A DNA stretch of 64,000 bases from Burkholderia sp. (GCA_031253835.1 JAIRVP010000039.1:1-64000), one strand, 5' to 3'; positions 33,107 to 42,802 are shown, numbered from the stretch's first letter. The notes: generated from the letters alone by a model not told the origin. Program-made: numbers and translations.

Positions 33107-33118
33107 TTGTCTATACAA
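33107..33118. promoter_or_regulatory. HutC-type operator upstream of the amino-acid importer operon
   Basis: TTGTCTATACAA contains GTCTATAC (33109-33116), a match to the GTxTAxAC core reported for HutC-subfamily GntR regulators. It lies 60 bp upstream of the binding-protein start. A weaker copy with one mismatch (GACTAGAC) lies at 33269-33276. The HutC gene is the last gene of the same operon, so negative feedback is likely. Confidence 0.6.
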
Positions 33119-33546
33119 GCATGCAAGAAGAAAAACGGCGAGACAAGGCGTGATCAAAAAAAACCCGGGAAACGCGGGAAATCCCCTAATTTCAGGCCTC
33201 CGACGCGCCCCATCGAAGAGAATTCAGGCACGGATTTGGTGCAATTCGCGCAGCTCAATCGCAAGGATGACTAGACAAATTTCGGATTCGATCGCCACCG
33301 CCATTTCTGCGTGACGCGCATTTTCCGTCGATCCTCGTCACTCGGAGAGCACGATTGGAAATGGGCCACTCGCTGCCCGCTTCGTCGATCAGCCGGTCGA
33401 GGAACGGTTGAGCGGCGGGGCCGGACGTCACACCGTATACCGACCGGTTTCGATCGAGGAATCGCCCGACAAGACGGCGCGAATTCGCGAGTCCGGTCGC
33501 GCGCCCGGTCGAGCATTTCATCTCGTTCGTCCGTGAACGACCGGTC
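33119..33546. other. Intergenic region without a supportable gene
   Basis: About 430 bp between the importer promoter and the small secreted protein genes. It starts AT-rich (poly-A tract and GGGAAACGCGGGAAATCCCC at about 33160-33185) and becomes GC-rich. A minus-strand open frame of 125 codons crosses 33255-33632, but has no ribosome-binding site and overlaps a better-supported gene. I see no RNA gene here. Confidence 0.5.
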
Positions 33547-33774
33547 TCACGTCCTCCCGCTCCGCACGGACACCCCTGCGTTGCCGCCATGATGTTCGGA
33601 GGCCGAGGCTGACTGGCATCGCGACCCGTCATGCGCGCGCGCCGGGTTCAGTTCCTGCAGCACGCTGGCGCGGCTGCCGTCGTCGTTGGGCAATTGCGGC
33701 TGCCCGCGTGCAAACGCGGGCGCGACCGCCGCCGCGAGCAGCGCGGCGATCGCCAGTCGGGAAAGGCTTTTCAT
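33547..33774 (-). CDS. Small exported protein of unknown function
   Basis: A 75-residue protein with a typical signal peptide (MKSLSRLAIAALLAAAVAPA, cleavage after FA) and a hydrophilic mature part rich in Ser, His and Arg. GGGAG precedes the ATG at good spacing. It follows the DUF4148 gene by 14 bp and is probably co-transcribed with it. No family is recognised; the low-complexity C-terminus could reflect decay. Confidence 0.5.
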   Translation of the reverse strand: MKSLSRLAIAALLAAAVAPAFARGQPQLPNDDGSRASVLQELNPARAHDGSRCQSASASEHHGGNAGVSVRSGRT

Positions 33775-33788
33775 CGCCCGACTCCCGC

Positions 33789-34064
33789 TTACTGCGCGCT
33801 GGGGGCCGGTACGGATACCGACGCAGTCGCGGTGCCCGGCTCGCCGTGCGCGATCGCATAGAGCTCGCGATTGCGTGCGACCGTCTGCGTGCTCGGCGGA
33901 TAGTCCCAGTTCGACGTCGGCACGGTGCCGTCGCGCTGCGCCTGGACGAGATCGGCGATCACGTCGGCACGGGTCAGGCCCGACGACGACTGGGCGAAAG
34001 CGGCAACCGGCGTGCCGATGGCGAGGGCGAGCAGCGCGGTCGCTGCGATCAGTCTGCGATTCAT
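33789..34064 (-). CDS. DUF4148 small periplasmic protein
   Basis: A 91-residue exported protein: signal peptide ending AAFAQS, then SGLTRADVIADLVQAQRDG and NWDYPPSTQTVARNRELYA, the two conserved stretches of DUF4148, a family largely restricted to Burkholderiales and of unknown function. GGGGAG precedes the ATG. It is divergent from the RND pump gene, and a two-component-type dyad lies between them. Confidence 0.82.
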   Translation of the reverse strand: MNRRLIAATALLALAIGTPVAAFAQSSSGLTRADVIADLVQAQRDGTVPTSNWDYPPSTQTVARNRELYAIAHGEPGTATASVSVPAPSAQ

Positions 34065-34224
34065 GATGAAACTCCCCAGAACGGTTCGATGAGGACGCAT
34101 CGTCGATGCGCCGCCGGCGGAACCGCGGATGCGATTCGCCGCCTGACGCATTCATTCTGGTCATCGCACCCGGCACGGCGCTGACGCCCGGATGACAATC
34201 CTGAAATCTGCCGCATCGCGCGCA

Positions 34225-34242
34225 GATAACAGCTTCGTAATC
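34225..34242. promoter_or_regulatory. Probable response-regulator box, RND/DUF4148 promoter
   Basis: GATAAC-AGCTTC-GTAATC is an inverted repeat (one mismatch) in the divergent promoter between the DUF4148 gene and the RND pump gene. It matches the perfect dyad at 42691-42712 in half-site sequence and spacing (GATWAC-N6-GTAATC), which lies in front of the two-component genes. Confidence 0.6.
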
Positions 34243-34334
34243 TTCGAGTCAGGGCCGGGTCAACGCGGCGACAGCAGACTGCAGCCTCGTCGCATCGCAT
34301 GCGGCGCCCCTGCCCTGCTTCGAGGAACAACATC

Positions 34335-37300
34335 ATGTGGATCGTCCGGCTGGCGTTGCGCAGGCCCTATACGTTCGTCGTGCTCGCGCTGCTGATCTTC
34401 ATTGCGGGACCGCTCGCGATCCTGCGCACGCCGACCGACATCTTTCCGAACATCGACATTCCGGTCGTCAGCATCGTGTGGTCGTACAACGGCTTCTCGG
34501 CAGAAGACATGGCCAAGCGGATCACGTCGAACTACGAGCGCGCGCTGACGTCCGACGTCGACGACATCGAGCACATCGAATCGCAGTCGCTGAACGGCGT
34601 GTCGGTCGTGAAGATCTTCTTCCACCCCGGCGCGGACATCAATCGCGCGATCGCGGAAGCCGCGAGCAACTCGGCGTCGATCCTGCGGATCCTGCCGCCC
34701 GGCACGCTGCCGCCGAACATCATCACGTACAACGCGTCGACAGTGCCGATCCTGCAGCTCGGGCTGTCGAGCGACACGCTCGCCGAGCAGCAGCTGTACG
34801 ACCTCGGCAACAGCTTCATCCGCACGCAGCTCGCGACCGTCCAGGGCGCGGCCGTGCCGCTGCCGTTCGGCGGCAAGATCCGCCAGATCGTCGTCGATCT
34901 CGACACGCGCGCGCTGCAGGCGAAGGGGCTCGCGCCGATCGACGTCGTGAACGCGATCAACGCGCAGAACCTGATCCTGCCGGGCGGCACCGCGAAGATC
35001 GGCACGCGCGAATACAACGTGCAGATGAACGGCAGCACGCAGACGGTCGCCGCGCTGAACAACCTGCCGGTGAAGACGATCGGCGGCAGCGTCGTCTACG
35101 TGCGGGACGTCGCGCACGTCCGCGACGGCTACGCACCGCAGACCAACATCGTGCGCGCGAACGGCAAGCGCGCGGCGCTGCTGACCGTCGAGAAGACGGG
35201 CAGCGCGTCGACGCTGACGATCATCGACCAGGTCAAGGCGATGCTGCCGAAGATCGCCGCCGGCCTGCCGAAGGCGCTGCACATCGCGGCGCTCGGCGAT
35301 CAGTCGGTGTTCGTGAAAGCGGCGATCCAGGGCGTCGTGCGCGAGGCGCTGATCGCCGCATGCCTCACCGCGCTGATGATCCTGCTGTTCCTCGGCAGCT
35401 GGCGCGCGACGCTGATCATCGCGGTATCGATCCCGCTCGCGGTGCTGACGTCGCTGCTCGCGCTGGCCGCGCTCGGCCAGACGATCAACATCATGACGCT
35501 CGGCGGGCTCGCGCTCGCGGTCGGGATTCTCGTCGACGACGCGACCGTCGCGATCGAGAACATCACGCACCATCTCGAGCGCGGCGCGCCGCTCGAAGAC
35601 GCGATCCTGACCGGCTCGGGCGAAATCGCGGTGCCGACCTTCGTGTCGACGCTGTCGATCTGCATCGTGTTCGTGCCGATGTTCCTGCTGACGGGTGTCG
35701 CGCGCTACCTGTTCGTGCCGATGGCCGAAGCGGTGATCTTCGCGATGGTCGCGTCGTATTTCTTCTCGCGCACGCTGGTGCCGACGCTCGCGATGGCGCT
35801 GATGCGCGCAAAAGGCCAGGGCCGGCCGCCGCGCGGCGTGTTCGCACGGATCGCACGGTTCCAGGCCGCATTCGAACATCGCTTCGAGGCCGTGCGGTTG
35901 CGCTATCGCGCGCTGCTCTCGGCAGCGATCGCGCGCCGGCGCCGGTTCGCGGCGGCGTTCCTGCTCGCGTGCGCCGCATCGACCGCGCTGTTCGCGTTCG
36001 CCGGCCAGGACTTCTTCCCCGCGGTCGACACCGGCGAGATCCGCCTGCACCTGCGCGCGCCGACCGGCACGCGGATCGAGGAAACCGCGCGCCTGACCGA
36101 CGAGGTGGAGGCCCGCATCCACGACGTGATTCCGGCCAGCGACATCGCCAGCGTGCTCGACAACATCGGCGTGCCGGTGAGCGGGATCAACCTCACGTAC
36201 GACTCGTCCGACCCGATCGGCACCGAGGATGCGGACGTGATGATCACGCTGAAGCCGAACCATGCGCCGACGGCCGCGTATGTCGCGAAGCTGCGCAACC
36301 TGCTCGCGCAGTCGTTCCCCGGCGTGACGTTCGCGTTCCTGCCGGCCGACATCGTCAGCCAGATCCTCAATTTCGGGCTGCCCGCGCCGATCGACATCCA
36401 GATCGTCGGCAACAAGCTCGACCAGAACCGCGCGGTTGCCAACGCGCTGCTCGCGAAGCTGCGCGGCGTGCGCGGCCTCGTCGACGCACGCATCCAGCAG
36501 CCGGGCGATGAGCCTGCGATCGACGTGAACGTGGATCGCACCAAGGCAATCCAGGCCGGCCTCGAACAACGCGACGTCGCGCAGAACCTGCTGATCGCGT
36601 TGTCGGGCAGTTCGCAGACCACGCCGAACTTCTGGCTCGATCCGCGTAACGGCGTCAGCTATCCGCTGATGGTGCAGACGCCGCAGTACGCGGTCGATTC
36701 GCTGCAGGCGCTCGCGAACGTGCCGCTGCCGGCCGGCACCGCCCGTTCGCCGCAGACGCCGGCCGGCGGCCCGGCCGCGGGTGCGCCCGCGCAGAACCTG
36801 CTCGGCGCGCTCGGCAGCTTCTCGCGTGCGACACAGCAGGCCGTCGTATCGCACTACAACGTGCAGCCGGTGCTCGACATCTTTGCGTCGGTACAGGGGC
36901 GCGACCTCGGCGGCGTGACGGCCGACGTGACGAAGCGCGTCGACGATGCGCGCGCGCAGTTGCCGCCCGGCTCGTCGATCGTGCTGCGCGGCCAGGTGCA
37001 GGCGATGCACGAATCGTTTGCCGGGCTGCTCGGCGGCCTCGCGCTCGCGATCGCGCTCGTCTACCTGCTGATGGTCGTGAACTTCCAGTCGTGGCTCGAC
37101 CCGCTCGTGATCGTCGGCGGCCTGCCCGCGTCGCTCGCCGGCATCGCGTGGATGCTGTTCGTCACGCGCACGACGCTGTCGGTGCCCGCGCTGACCGGCA
37201 CGATCCTGTGCATCGGTATCGCGACCGCGAACAGCATCCTCGTCGTCAACGCGGCGCGCGAGCTGATCGAAGGCGGCGCGCCACCGTGGCGGGCCGCGCT

Positions 37301-37565
37301 CGATGCGGGTTTCAGCCGCTTCCGCCCGGTCGTGATGACCGCGCTCGCGATGCTGATCGGCATGCTGCCGATGGCGCTCGGCCTCGGCGACGGCGGCGAG
37401 CAGAACGCGCCGCTCGGCCGCGCGGTGATCGGCGGGCTCGCGTTCGGCACGCTGTCGACGCTGCTGTTCGTGCCCGTCGTGTTCGGCTTCGTCCATGCAT
37501 GGCTCGACCGGCGCCGCGACGCGGCCGCCGCGCGCCGCGCGCAGGACACGCCGGCGCTGCCCTGA
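34335..37565 (+). CDS. RND-family efflux pump, inner-membrane transporter
   Basis: A 1076-residue RND protein with the N-terminal pattern IVRLALRRPYTFVVLALLIF, two large periplasmic loops and about 12 membrane helices. Helix 4 has GILVDDATVAIEN with the paired Asp of the proton relay near residue 400. Helix 10 reads IGIATANSILVVNAARE near residue 961, so the relay Lys found in AcrB-type pumps is replaced by Ala. The ATG at 34335 follows GAGGAA. First of three pump genes; adaptor and outer-membrane channel follow. Substrate unknown. Confidence 0.88.
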   Translation: MWIVRLALRRPYTFVVLALLIFIAGPLAILRTPTDIFPNIDIPVVSIVWSYNGFSAEDMAKRITSNYERALTSDVDDIEHIESQSLNGVSVVKIFFHPGADINRAIAEAASNSASILRILPPGTLPPNIITYNASTVPILQLGLSSDTLAEQQLYDLGNSFIRTQLATVQGAAVPLPFGGKIRQIVVDLDTRALQAKGLAPIDVVNAINAQNLILPGGTAKIGTREYNVQMNGSTQTVAALNNLPVKTIGGSVVYVRDVAHVRDGYAPQTNIVRANGKRAALLTVEKTGSASTLTIIDQVKAMLPKIAAGLPKALHIAALGDQSVFVKAAIQGVVREALIAACLTALMILLFLGSWRATLIIAVSIPLAVLTSLLALAALGQTINIMTLGGLALAVGILVDDATVAIENITHHLERGAPLEDAILTGSGEIAVPTFVSTLSICIVFVPMFLLTGVARYLFVPMAEAVIFAMVASYFFSRTLVPTLAMALMRAKGQGRPPRGVFARIARFQAAFEHRFEAVRLRYRALLSAAIARRRRFAAAFLLACAASTALFAFAGQDFFPAVDTGEIRLHLRAPTGTRIEETARLTDEVEARIHDVIPASDIASVLDNIGVPVSGINLTYDSSDPIGTEDADVMITLKPNHAPTAAYVAKLRNLLAQSFPGVTFAFLPADIVSQILNFGLPAPIDIQIVGNKLDQNRAVANALLAKLRGVRGLVDARIQQPGDEPAIDVNVDRTKAIQAGLEQRDVAQNLLIALSGSSQTTPNFWLDPRNGVSYPLMVQTPQYAVDSLQALANVPLPAGTARSPQTPAGGPAAGAPAQNLLGALGSFSRATQQAVVSHYNVQPVLDIFASVQGRDLGGVTADVTKRVDDARAQLPPGSSIVLRGQVQAMHESFAGLLGGLALAIALVYLLMVVNFQSWLDPLVIVGGLPASLAGIAWMLFVTRTTLSVPALTGTILCIGIATANSILVVNAARELIEGGAPPWRAALDAGFSRFRPVVMTALAMLIGMLPMALGLGDGGEQNAPLGRAVIGGLAFGTLSTLLFVPVVFGFVHAWLDRRRDAAAARRAQDTPALP

Positions 37566-37614
37566 GCGCCGCTTCATTCCGATTCCCTTCGACTCGCCCG
37601 ACTTCGACCCGATC

Positions 37615-38943
37615 ATGAACGACACGACCGAACCCCTCGCCCCGCCGCCGGCCGCCGAAACTGACGCGGTGCCGCCCATCGCACGCGACACGACGCCCAC
37701 TGCCGCCCCGCCTCGGCACCGCCGCACGCTGGCCGTGCCGCTCGTCGCGATCGCGGCGGCGGCCGCGCTGCTGGCCATCGGCATCGTGCCGCGCATCGAT
37801 GCGCGCGCCGCGCAGCGCGTGCAGGTGGCCGCGCAGCAGGCGCTGCCGGTATCGGTCATCCTGCCGGGCAGCGCACCGGCCGACCAGGCCTTGACGCTGC
37901 CGGGCGCCGTGATGCCGTACGCGGAGGCGTCGATCTATGCGCGCACGAGCGGCTACATCGCGCACTGGAGCGCCGACATCGGCGCGCACGTGAAGGCCGG
38001 GCAGACGCTCGCGCAGATCACGGCGCCCGACCTCGACGCGCAGTTGCGGCAGGCGCGCGCCGACGCGGCGACCGCGCAGGCGAACTACGACTACGCGAAA
38101 TCGACCGCGCAGCGCTGGCAGGACATGCTGAAGACGCAATCGGTGTCGCAGCAGGACACCGACACGAAGGTTGCCGACATGAACGCGAAGCGCGCGATGC
38201 TGGCGTCCGCGCAGGCGAACGTCGCGCACCTGGCCGAGCTGGTGTCGTACGAATCGGTCACCGCGCCGTTCGACGGCGTGATCACCGCGCGCAACGTCGA
38301 CGTCGGCACGCTCGTCACCGCCGGCGGCACGCCGGGCAGCCCCGGGCTGTCCGGCGAGCTGTTCCATCTCGAACAGACCGGCACGCTGCGCGTGTTCGTC
38401 GACGTGCCGCAGGACAGCGCGGCAGGCGTGACGGCCGGCACGTCGGTGTTCCTCACCACGCAGCAGTATCCTGGCCGGCGCTTCGCCGCGCGCGTCGCGC
38501 GCAGCGCGGGCGCGATCGATCCCGTCACGCGCACGCTGCGCGTCGAGATCGACGTCGACAACGGCGACGGCGCGCTGATGCCCGGCGCGTACGCGCAGGC
38601 GCACCTGGTCGTGCCGAGCGCGGCGCCGGCGTTCGAGCTGCCTGTCAGCGCGCTGCTGTTCCGGCCGAACGGCGTAACGGTCGCGACCGTCGCCGCGAAC
38701 GGCACCACCGCGCTGAAGACCGTGCAGATCGGGCGCGATTTCGGCACGCGCGTCGAGATCGTGTCGGGGCTCAACGCGGGCGATCGCGTGATCGACAACC
38801 CGGGCGATTCGATCGCCGCCGGCGAGGCCGTGAAGATCATGTCGGTTGCGCGCGGGGTTGCGCCGGCCGCGCCCCGCGCGGCAGCCTCCGGGCCTACCGC
38901 GGTCGCCACGCCGGCTTCGGCTTCGACGCCCGCCCGCGGTTGA
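37615..38943 (+). CDS. RND efflux pump, periplasmic adaptor
   Basis: A 442-residue membrane-fusion protein. A Pro-rich cytosolic N-terminus precedes one membrane anchor (about residues 40-60). Then come a barrel-sandwich/lipoyl half (ARTSGYIAHWSADIGAHVKAG), an alpha-helical hairpin (about residues 140-205), the second lipoyl half (VTAPFDGVITARNVDVG) and the beta-barrel domain. It links the RND pump to the outer-membrane channel. The C-terminal 25 residues are Ala/Pro-rich. The ATG at 37615 is 49 bp after the pump gene. Confidence 0.88.
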   Translation: MNDTTEPLAPPPAAETDAVPPIARDTTPTAAPPRHRRTLAVPLVAIAAAAALLAIGIVPRIDARAAQRVQVAAQQALPVSVILPGSAPADQALTLPGAVMPYAEASIYARTSGYIAHWSADIGAHVKAGQTLAQITAPDLDAQLRQARADAATAQANYDYAKSTAQRWQDMLKTQSVSQQDTDTKVADMNAKRAMLASAQANVAHLAELVSYESVTAPFDGVITARNVDVGTLVTAGGTPGSPGLSGELFHLEQTGTLRVFVDVPQDSAAGVTAGTSVFLTTQQYPGRRFAARVARSAGAIDPVTRTLRVEIDVDNGDGALMPGAYAQAHLVVPSAAPAFELPVSALLFRPNGVTVATVAANGTTALKTVQIGRDFGTRVEIVSGLNAGDRVIDNPGDSIAAGEAVKIMSVARGVAPAAPRAAASGPTAVATPASASTPARG

Positions 38944-38978
38944 TCAACTCACGCACGCACCCCCACGAGATGCCAGCC

Positions 38979-40475
38979 ATGCGCCTCCCCCGTCCGCTCC
39001 CGTTCGCCCGCCGTGTCGTCGCGCTCGGCGTCGCCGCCGCACTGGCCGCGTGCTCGACGCTGCCCGCCTATTCGCCGCCCGCCGTCGCGGTACCCGCGCA
39101 CTATGCGGGCGTCGTCTCGTCCCGACCCGGCTGGAACGTCGCGGCGCCCGCCGATACCGCATCGCGCGGCCCGTGGTGGACCGTCTTCGACGACGATGCG
39201 CTGAACGCGCTCGAAGCACGCGTCGACATCTCGAACCAGACCGTGAAGAAAGCCGTCGCGGATCTCCAGCAAGCGCGCGCGATGGTCGACTATCAACATG
39301 CCGGGTTCCTGCCGACCGTCACGGCCGGTCTCGCGCAGAGCCGCTCGCGCGTGTCGCAGAACAAGCTCGGCTCATCGCTGGCGGGCAAGACGACGCCCGA
39401 CTATCAGGCCGGCGTGGCCGCCAGCTGGGAGCCCGACCTGTTCGGCCGCGTACGTGACGCGGTGACGGGTGCGCAGGCGAACGCCGACGCAAGCGCGGCC
39501 GACCTGCAGGCCGTGAAGCTGTCGGTGACGGCCGAGGTCGCAACCGATTATTTCGCGTTGCGCTCGCTCGATACGCAGAAGCGGCTGCTCGACGACACCG
39601 TGCACGCGTATGCGGATGCATTGAAACTGCTGAAACAGCAGCTCGCGGCCGGTGCGATCGACGCGTCGGCCGTCGCGCAGGCCGAGACGCAGCTCGAATC
39701 GACGCAGACGCAGGACACCGACATCGACGCCTCGCGCGCCCAGCTTCAGCATGCGCTCGCGACACTCGTCGGCGAAAGCGCATCGACCTTCGTGCTGCCG
39801 CCGCGCGTGCAGGCGTTCGACGTACCGGCCATCCCGGCCGGCGTGCCGTCGCAACTGCTCGAACGGCGGCCCGACATCGCGGCGGCCGAGCGCCGCGTCG
39901 CGGCCGCGAATGCGCAGATCGGCGAGGCACGCGCCGCGTTCTTTCCCGATCTCGTGCTGTCGGCGAGCGCGGGGCTCGAAAGTTCGTTCTTCGCGCCATG
40001 GCTCACCGCGCCGAGCCTGTTCTGGTCGATCGGCCCGCAACTGGTCGGCACGCTGTTCGACGGCGGCCGCCGCAGCGCGTCGCTGCGTGGCGCCCATGCG
40101 CAATACGACGGTGCGGTCGCCGACTATCGGCAGACGGTGCTGGTCGCGTTCCAGCAAGTGGAGGACCGGTTGTCGGCGCTCGATGCGCTCGCGTCGGAAG
40201 CCGGCAGCCAGCAGCGCGCCACCGATGCGGCCGACCTGTCGCTGCGGCTGACGACCAATCGCTTCAACGCGGGCGCGGTGAGCTACCTCGACGTGGTGAC
40301 CGCGCAGACGATCGCGCTGACGAACCGGCGGCAGGCCGACCAGATCGCCGCCCGCCGGATGGAGGCCGCGGTCGGGTTGCTGACGGCGCTCGGCGGCCGC
40401 TGGAACACATCCCCAGGTGCGGACGCAACGACCGCCGTGCACGCGCACGCGGCCGCTACGCCGCCGGCGTCCTGA
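38979..40475 (+). CDS. RND efflux pump, outer-membrane channel lipoprotein (NodT/OprM type)
   Basis: A 498-residue TolC-fold outer-membrane factor. The signal peptide ends in a lipobox (ALAAC, Cys near residue 25), so the mature protein is lipid-anchored. Two repeats of helical hairpins are visible (about residues 80-240 and 290-470), with the motif LLERRPDIAAAERRVAAANAQIGEARAAFFP in the second. A GAG Shine-Dalgarno-like site favours ATG 38979; ATG 38970 is an alternative. Its end overlaps by 20 bp the 3' end of the kinase gene on the other strand, so these operons converge. Confidence 0.87.
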   Translation: MRLPRPLPFARRVVALGVAAALAACSTLPAYSPPAVAVPAHYAGVVSSRPGWNVAAPADTASRGPWWTVFDDDALNALEARVDISNQTVKKAVADLQQARAMVDYQHAGFLPTVTAGLAQSRSRVSQNKLGSSLAGKTTPDYQAGVAASWEPDLFGRVRDAVTGAQANADASAADLQAVKLSVTAEVATDYFALRSLDTQKRLLDDTVHAYADALKLLKQQLAAGAIDASAVAQAETQLESTQTQDTDIDASRAQLQHALATLVGESASTFVLPPRVQAFDVPAIPAGVPSQLLERRPDIAAAERRVAAANAQIGEARAAFFPDLVLSASAGLESSFFAPWLTAPSLFWSIGPQLVGTLFDGGRRSASLRGAHAQYDGAVADYRQTVLVAFQQVEDRLSALDALASEAGSQQRATDAADLSLRLTTNRFNAGAVSYLDVVTAQTIALTNRRQADQIAARRMEAAVGLLTALGGRWNTSPGADATTAVHAHAAATPPAS

Positions 40476-41928
40476 CGAATGCGAGGATGAAGCGCGTACC
40501 GGCCGCGTCGCTTTCGACACGGGCGGTGCCGCCGTGGAGCTCCATCACCGAGCGCACGATCGCGAGGCCGAGCCCGGCCGTGCCGCCCGGCACGCCGCCG
40601 CTGCGCGCGGGATCGCCGCGGACGAAACGGTCGAAGATCCGCGGCAGCAATGCAGGATCGATCGGCTCGCCCGGGTTCGCGACGACGACGCGCACCGCGT
40701 CCGCCGTTTCGTCGACTGTCAGTGAGATGACGCCGCCTGCCGGCGTGTAGCGCAGCGCGTTCGCGAGCAGGTTGCTGACCGCGCGGCGAAACAGTTCGAG
40801 ATCGGCGGTCAGCCGGCCGTGACCGTCGACGCGCAGCGTCGACCCGGCTTCGTCGGCCAGCCCCTCGAAATAGCCGGCGATGCGCTCCAGCTCGTCATGC
40901 ACGTCGAACGCACGCTGCCGCGTAACGAAGCCGGGATGTTCGGCGCGCGCGAGAAACAGCACGTTCTCGATCATCCGCGCGAGGCGGTCGTATTCCTCGA
41001 GATTCGATTCGAGCAGCGCCTGGTATTCGTCGACGGAACGCGGCCGCGCGAGCGCGACCTCGGTCGCACCGCGCATGTTGTTCAGCGGCGTGCGCAAGTC
41101 GTGCGCGAGATCCGCGCTGAATTGCGACAGGTGCCCGAACGCCTGCTGCAGGCGGCCGAGCATCGCGTTCTGCGCGTCGACGAGCGCCGTCAGCTCGCGC
41201 GGCGCGCGCGACGCGTCGAGCCGTGTATCGAGCTTGTCGACGGTGATGCGGCCCGTGTTCGCGACGATCTCGCGCAGCGGTGCGAGCGACCGGCGGATCA
41301 GCCCGTAGCTGAGCAGCATCGCGAACAGCGCGCCGAGGCCGCCGGCAATCTTCAGCCTGTCGCGGTAGCCGTCGAGCAGTTCGGTGCGATCGCTCATGTT
41401 GCGCGCGACCGCGATCCGGATCTTCGCGTGGTCGCGCAGCTCGGCCTCGGTGACGACGCCGCGCACGGGCGTGCCGCCGTCGGCAGTCCATGTCGCGATC
41501 CGGTCGGCCGTGATCCGTTCGCTCGCGGGCACGGGCATCGCGTGCGGCGGCAACAGGTCGGCATCGGGTAACGCGGGCGACGCCACACCCGATGCGGCAC
41601 CCGGCGGATCCTCGACTTCGGTCCGCTCGACGTTCTTGCGTGCGAGCACGTTACCCTGCGCGTCGACGACGGCCATCGACAGTGCCTCGTTGCCGAGCAC
41701 CTGGCTCGTCAGACGGTCCGCATGCGTGCGCACCGCGTCGAGCGAATCGAGTTCGCCCGCCAGCCGGCGCGTGTGCCGCGCGGCGAGCACGATGTCGAGG
41801 TCGTCCTGCGTGCTGACCTGCCGTTCGAGGCCGGTGTACACATACGTGCCGACGAGCGCGAAGGCGGCGAAGGTGGTCGCGCCGAACGCGAGCGCGAGCG
41901 TCGCGCCGAGCGAGCGCCCGAGCGTCAT
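40456..41928 (-). CDS. Heavy-metal-type sensor histidine kinase
   Basis: A 490-residue membrane kinase: one N-terminal helix (residues 8-30), a periplasmic sensor domain, a second helix near residue 190, HAMP linker, H-box [16 protein letters not shown]-box [11 protein letters not shown] and G2 box [11 protein letters not shown]. The G1 box reads [11 protein letters not shown], the form seen in CusS/CopS metal sensors rather than DxGxGI. It overlaps the response-regulator stop by 4 bases. Convergent with, and presumably controlling, the RND pump operon. The periplasmic domain lacks an obvious metal-binding His/Cys cluster, so the signal is open. Confidence 0.88.
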   Translation of the reverse strand: MTLGRSLGATLALAFGATTFAAFALVGTYVYTGLERQVSTQDDLDIVLAARHTRRLAGELDSLDAVRTHADRLTSQVLGNEALSMAVVDAQGNVLARKNVERTEVEDPPGAASGVASPALPDADLLPPHAMPVPASERITADRIATWTADGGTPVRGVVTEAELRDHAKIRIAVARNMSDRTELLDGYRDRLKIAGGLGALFAMLLSYGLIRRSLAPLREIVANTGRITVDKLDTRLDASRAPRELTALVDAQNAMLGRLQQAFGHLSQFSADLAHDLRTPLNNMRGATEVALARPRSVDEYQALLESNLEEYDRLARMIENVLFLARAEHPGFVTRQRAFDVHDELERIAGYFEGLADEAGSTLRVDGHGRLTADLELFRRAVSNLLANALRYTPAGGVISLTVDETADAVRVVVANPGEPIDPALLPRIFDRFVRGDPARSGGVPGGTAGLGLAIVRSVMELHGGTARVESDAAGTRFILAFVRTPAA

Positions 41929-42602
41929 GCGCCGTCCTTCGGTTCGAGCACGTAGCCGACGCCGCGCACCGTGTGGATCAGCTTGACCGCGAAATCGTCG
42001 TCGATCTTCGCGCGCAGCCGCCGGATCGCGACTTCGACGACGTTGGTGTCGCTGTCGAAATTCATGTCCCACACGTACGACGCGATCTGCGTGCGGCTCA
42101 GCACCTCGCCCTGCCGGCGCGCGAGCAGCTGCAGCAGCGAGAATTCACGCGGCGTCAGGTCGATCCGCACGGTGCCGCGTTTCACGCGGCGGCGCACGAC
42201 GTCGATCTCGAGGTCGCCCACCGCGATGCGCTCCGTCTCGCGCGGCGGCCCGCGACGCGCGAGCGTGCGGATCCGCGCGAGCAGTTCGACGAACGCGAAC
42301 GGCTTCACGAGGTAGTCGTCGGCGCCGAGTTCGAGGCCGTGCACGCGGTCCTGCACGTCGTCGCGCGCGGTCAGGAACAGCACGGGCGTCGTGTGCGTGT
42401 CGCGCAGCCGCTTCAGCACGCTCCAGCCGTCGAGCACGGGCAGCATCACGTCGAGCACGATCACGTCGTAGCTTTCCTCCTGCGCGAGCGTCAGCCCTTC
42501 GCCGCCGTCCTTCGCGAGGTCGACGCTGAAGCCGGATTCCTCGAGCCCCTTCTTCAGGTACGCGCCGGTCTTCGGTTCGTCTTCGACTATCAGGATGTGC
42601 AT
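41925..42602 (-). CDS. OmpR-family response regulator (heavy-metal type)
   Basis: A 225-residue regulator: receiver domain with acidic pair ED near residue 8, phospho-acceptor Asp in VIVLDVMLP and switch Lys in LVKPFAF; then a winged-helix DNA-binding domain ([30 protein letters not shown]). It resembles CopR/IrlR/CusR regulators. The start at 42602 gives the canonical [10 protein letters not shown] perfect dyad lies about 90 bp upstream, in the region shared with a divergent DUF4148 gene. Confidence 0.9.
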   Translation of the reverse strand: MHILIVEDEPKTGAYLKKGLEESGFSVDLAKDGGEGLTLAQEESYDVIVLDVMLPVLDGWSVLKRLRDTHTTPVLFLTARDDVQDRVHGLELGADDYLVKPFAFVELLARIRTLARRGPPRETERIAVGDLEIDVVRRRVKRGTVRIDLTPREFSLLQLLARRQGEVLSRTQIASYVWDMNFDSDTNVVEVAIRRLRAKIDDDFAVKLIHTVRGVGYVLEPKDGA

Positions 42603-42690
42603 GATCGGCTCCGCCGCATTCGGTGATGGCATGCGCCGATGTTACCGGGAAACGGGCCGGGCGAGCCGCTCCGCGCTCGCGCGAGGGAGC

Positions 42691-42712
42691 CTGATTACGA
42701 AACTGTAATCAG
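42691..42712. promoter_or_regulatory. Perfect dyad, probable response-regulator box
   Basis: CTGATTAC-N6-GTAATCAG is a 22-bp perfect inverted repeat centred between the response-regulator gene and the divergent DUF4148 gene, about 90 bp from each start. It contains the ATTAC-N6-GTAAT style of copper/heavy-metal regulator boxes and matches the site at 34225-34242. Confidence 0.68.
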
Positions 42713-42802
42713 CGGGTCAGTGTGGTGACGGCTGCGGAAACCAGAATGGGACATGTGGGCCTACCCCACTCGCCCCTTCGTTCAACCACCCAGGAGTCCG
42801 CC

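Noticed and set aside
33255..33632. 125-codon minus-strand frame
   Set aside because: No ribosome-binding site, overlaps a better-supported small exported protein, and no family is recognisable.
34260..37859. Long minus-strand open frame opposite the RND pump
   Set aside because: Shadow of the pump and adaptor genes; low-complexity translation and no domain.
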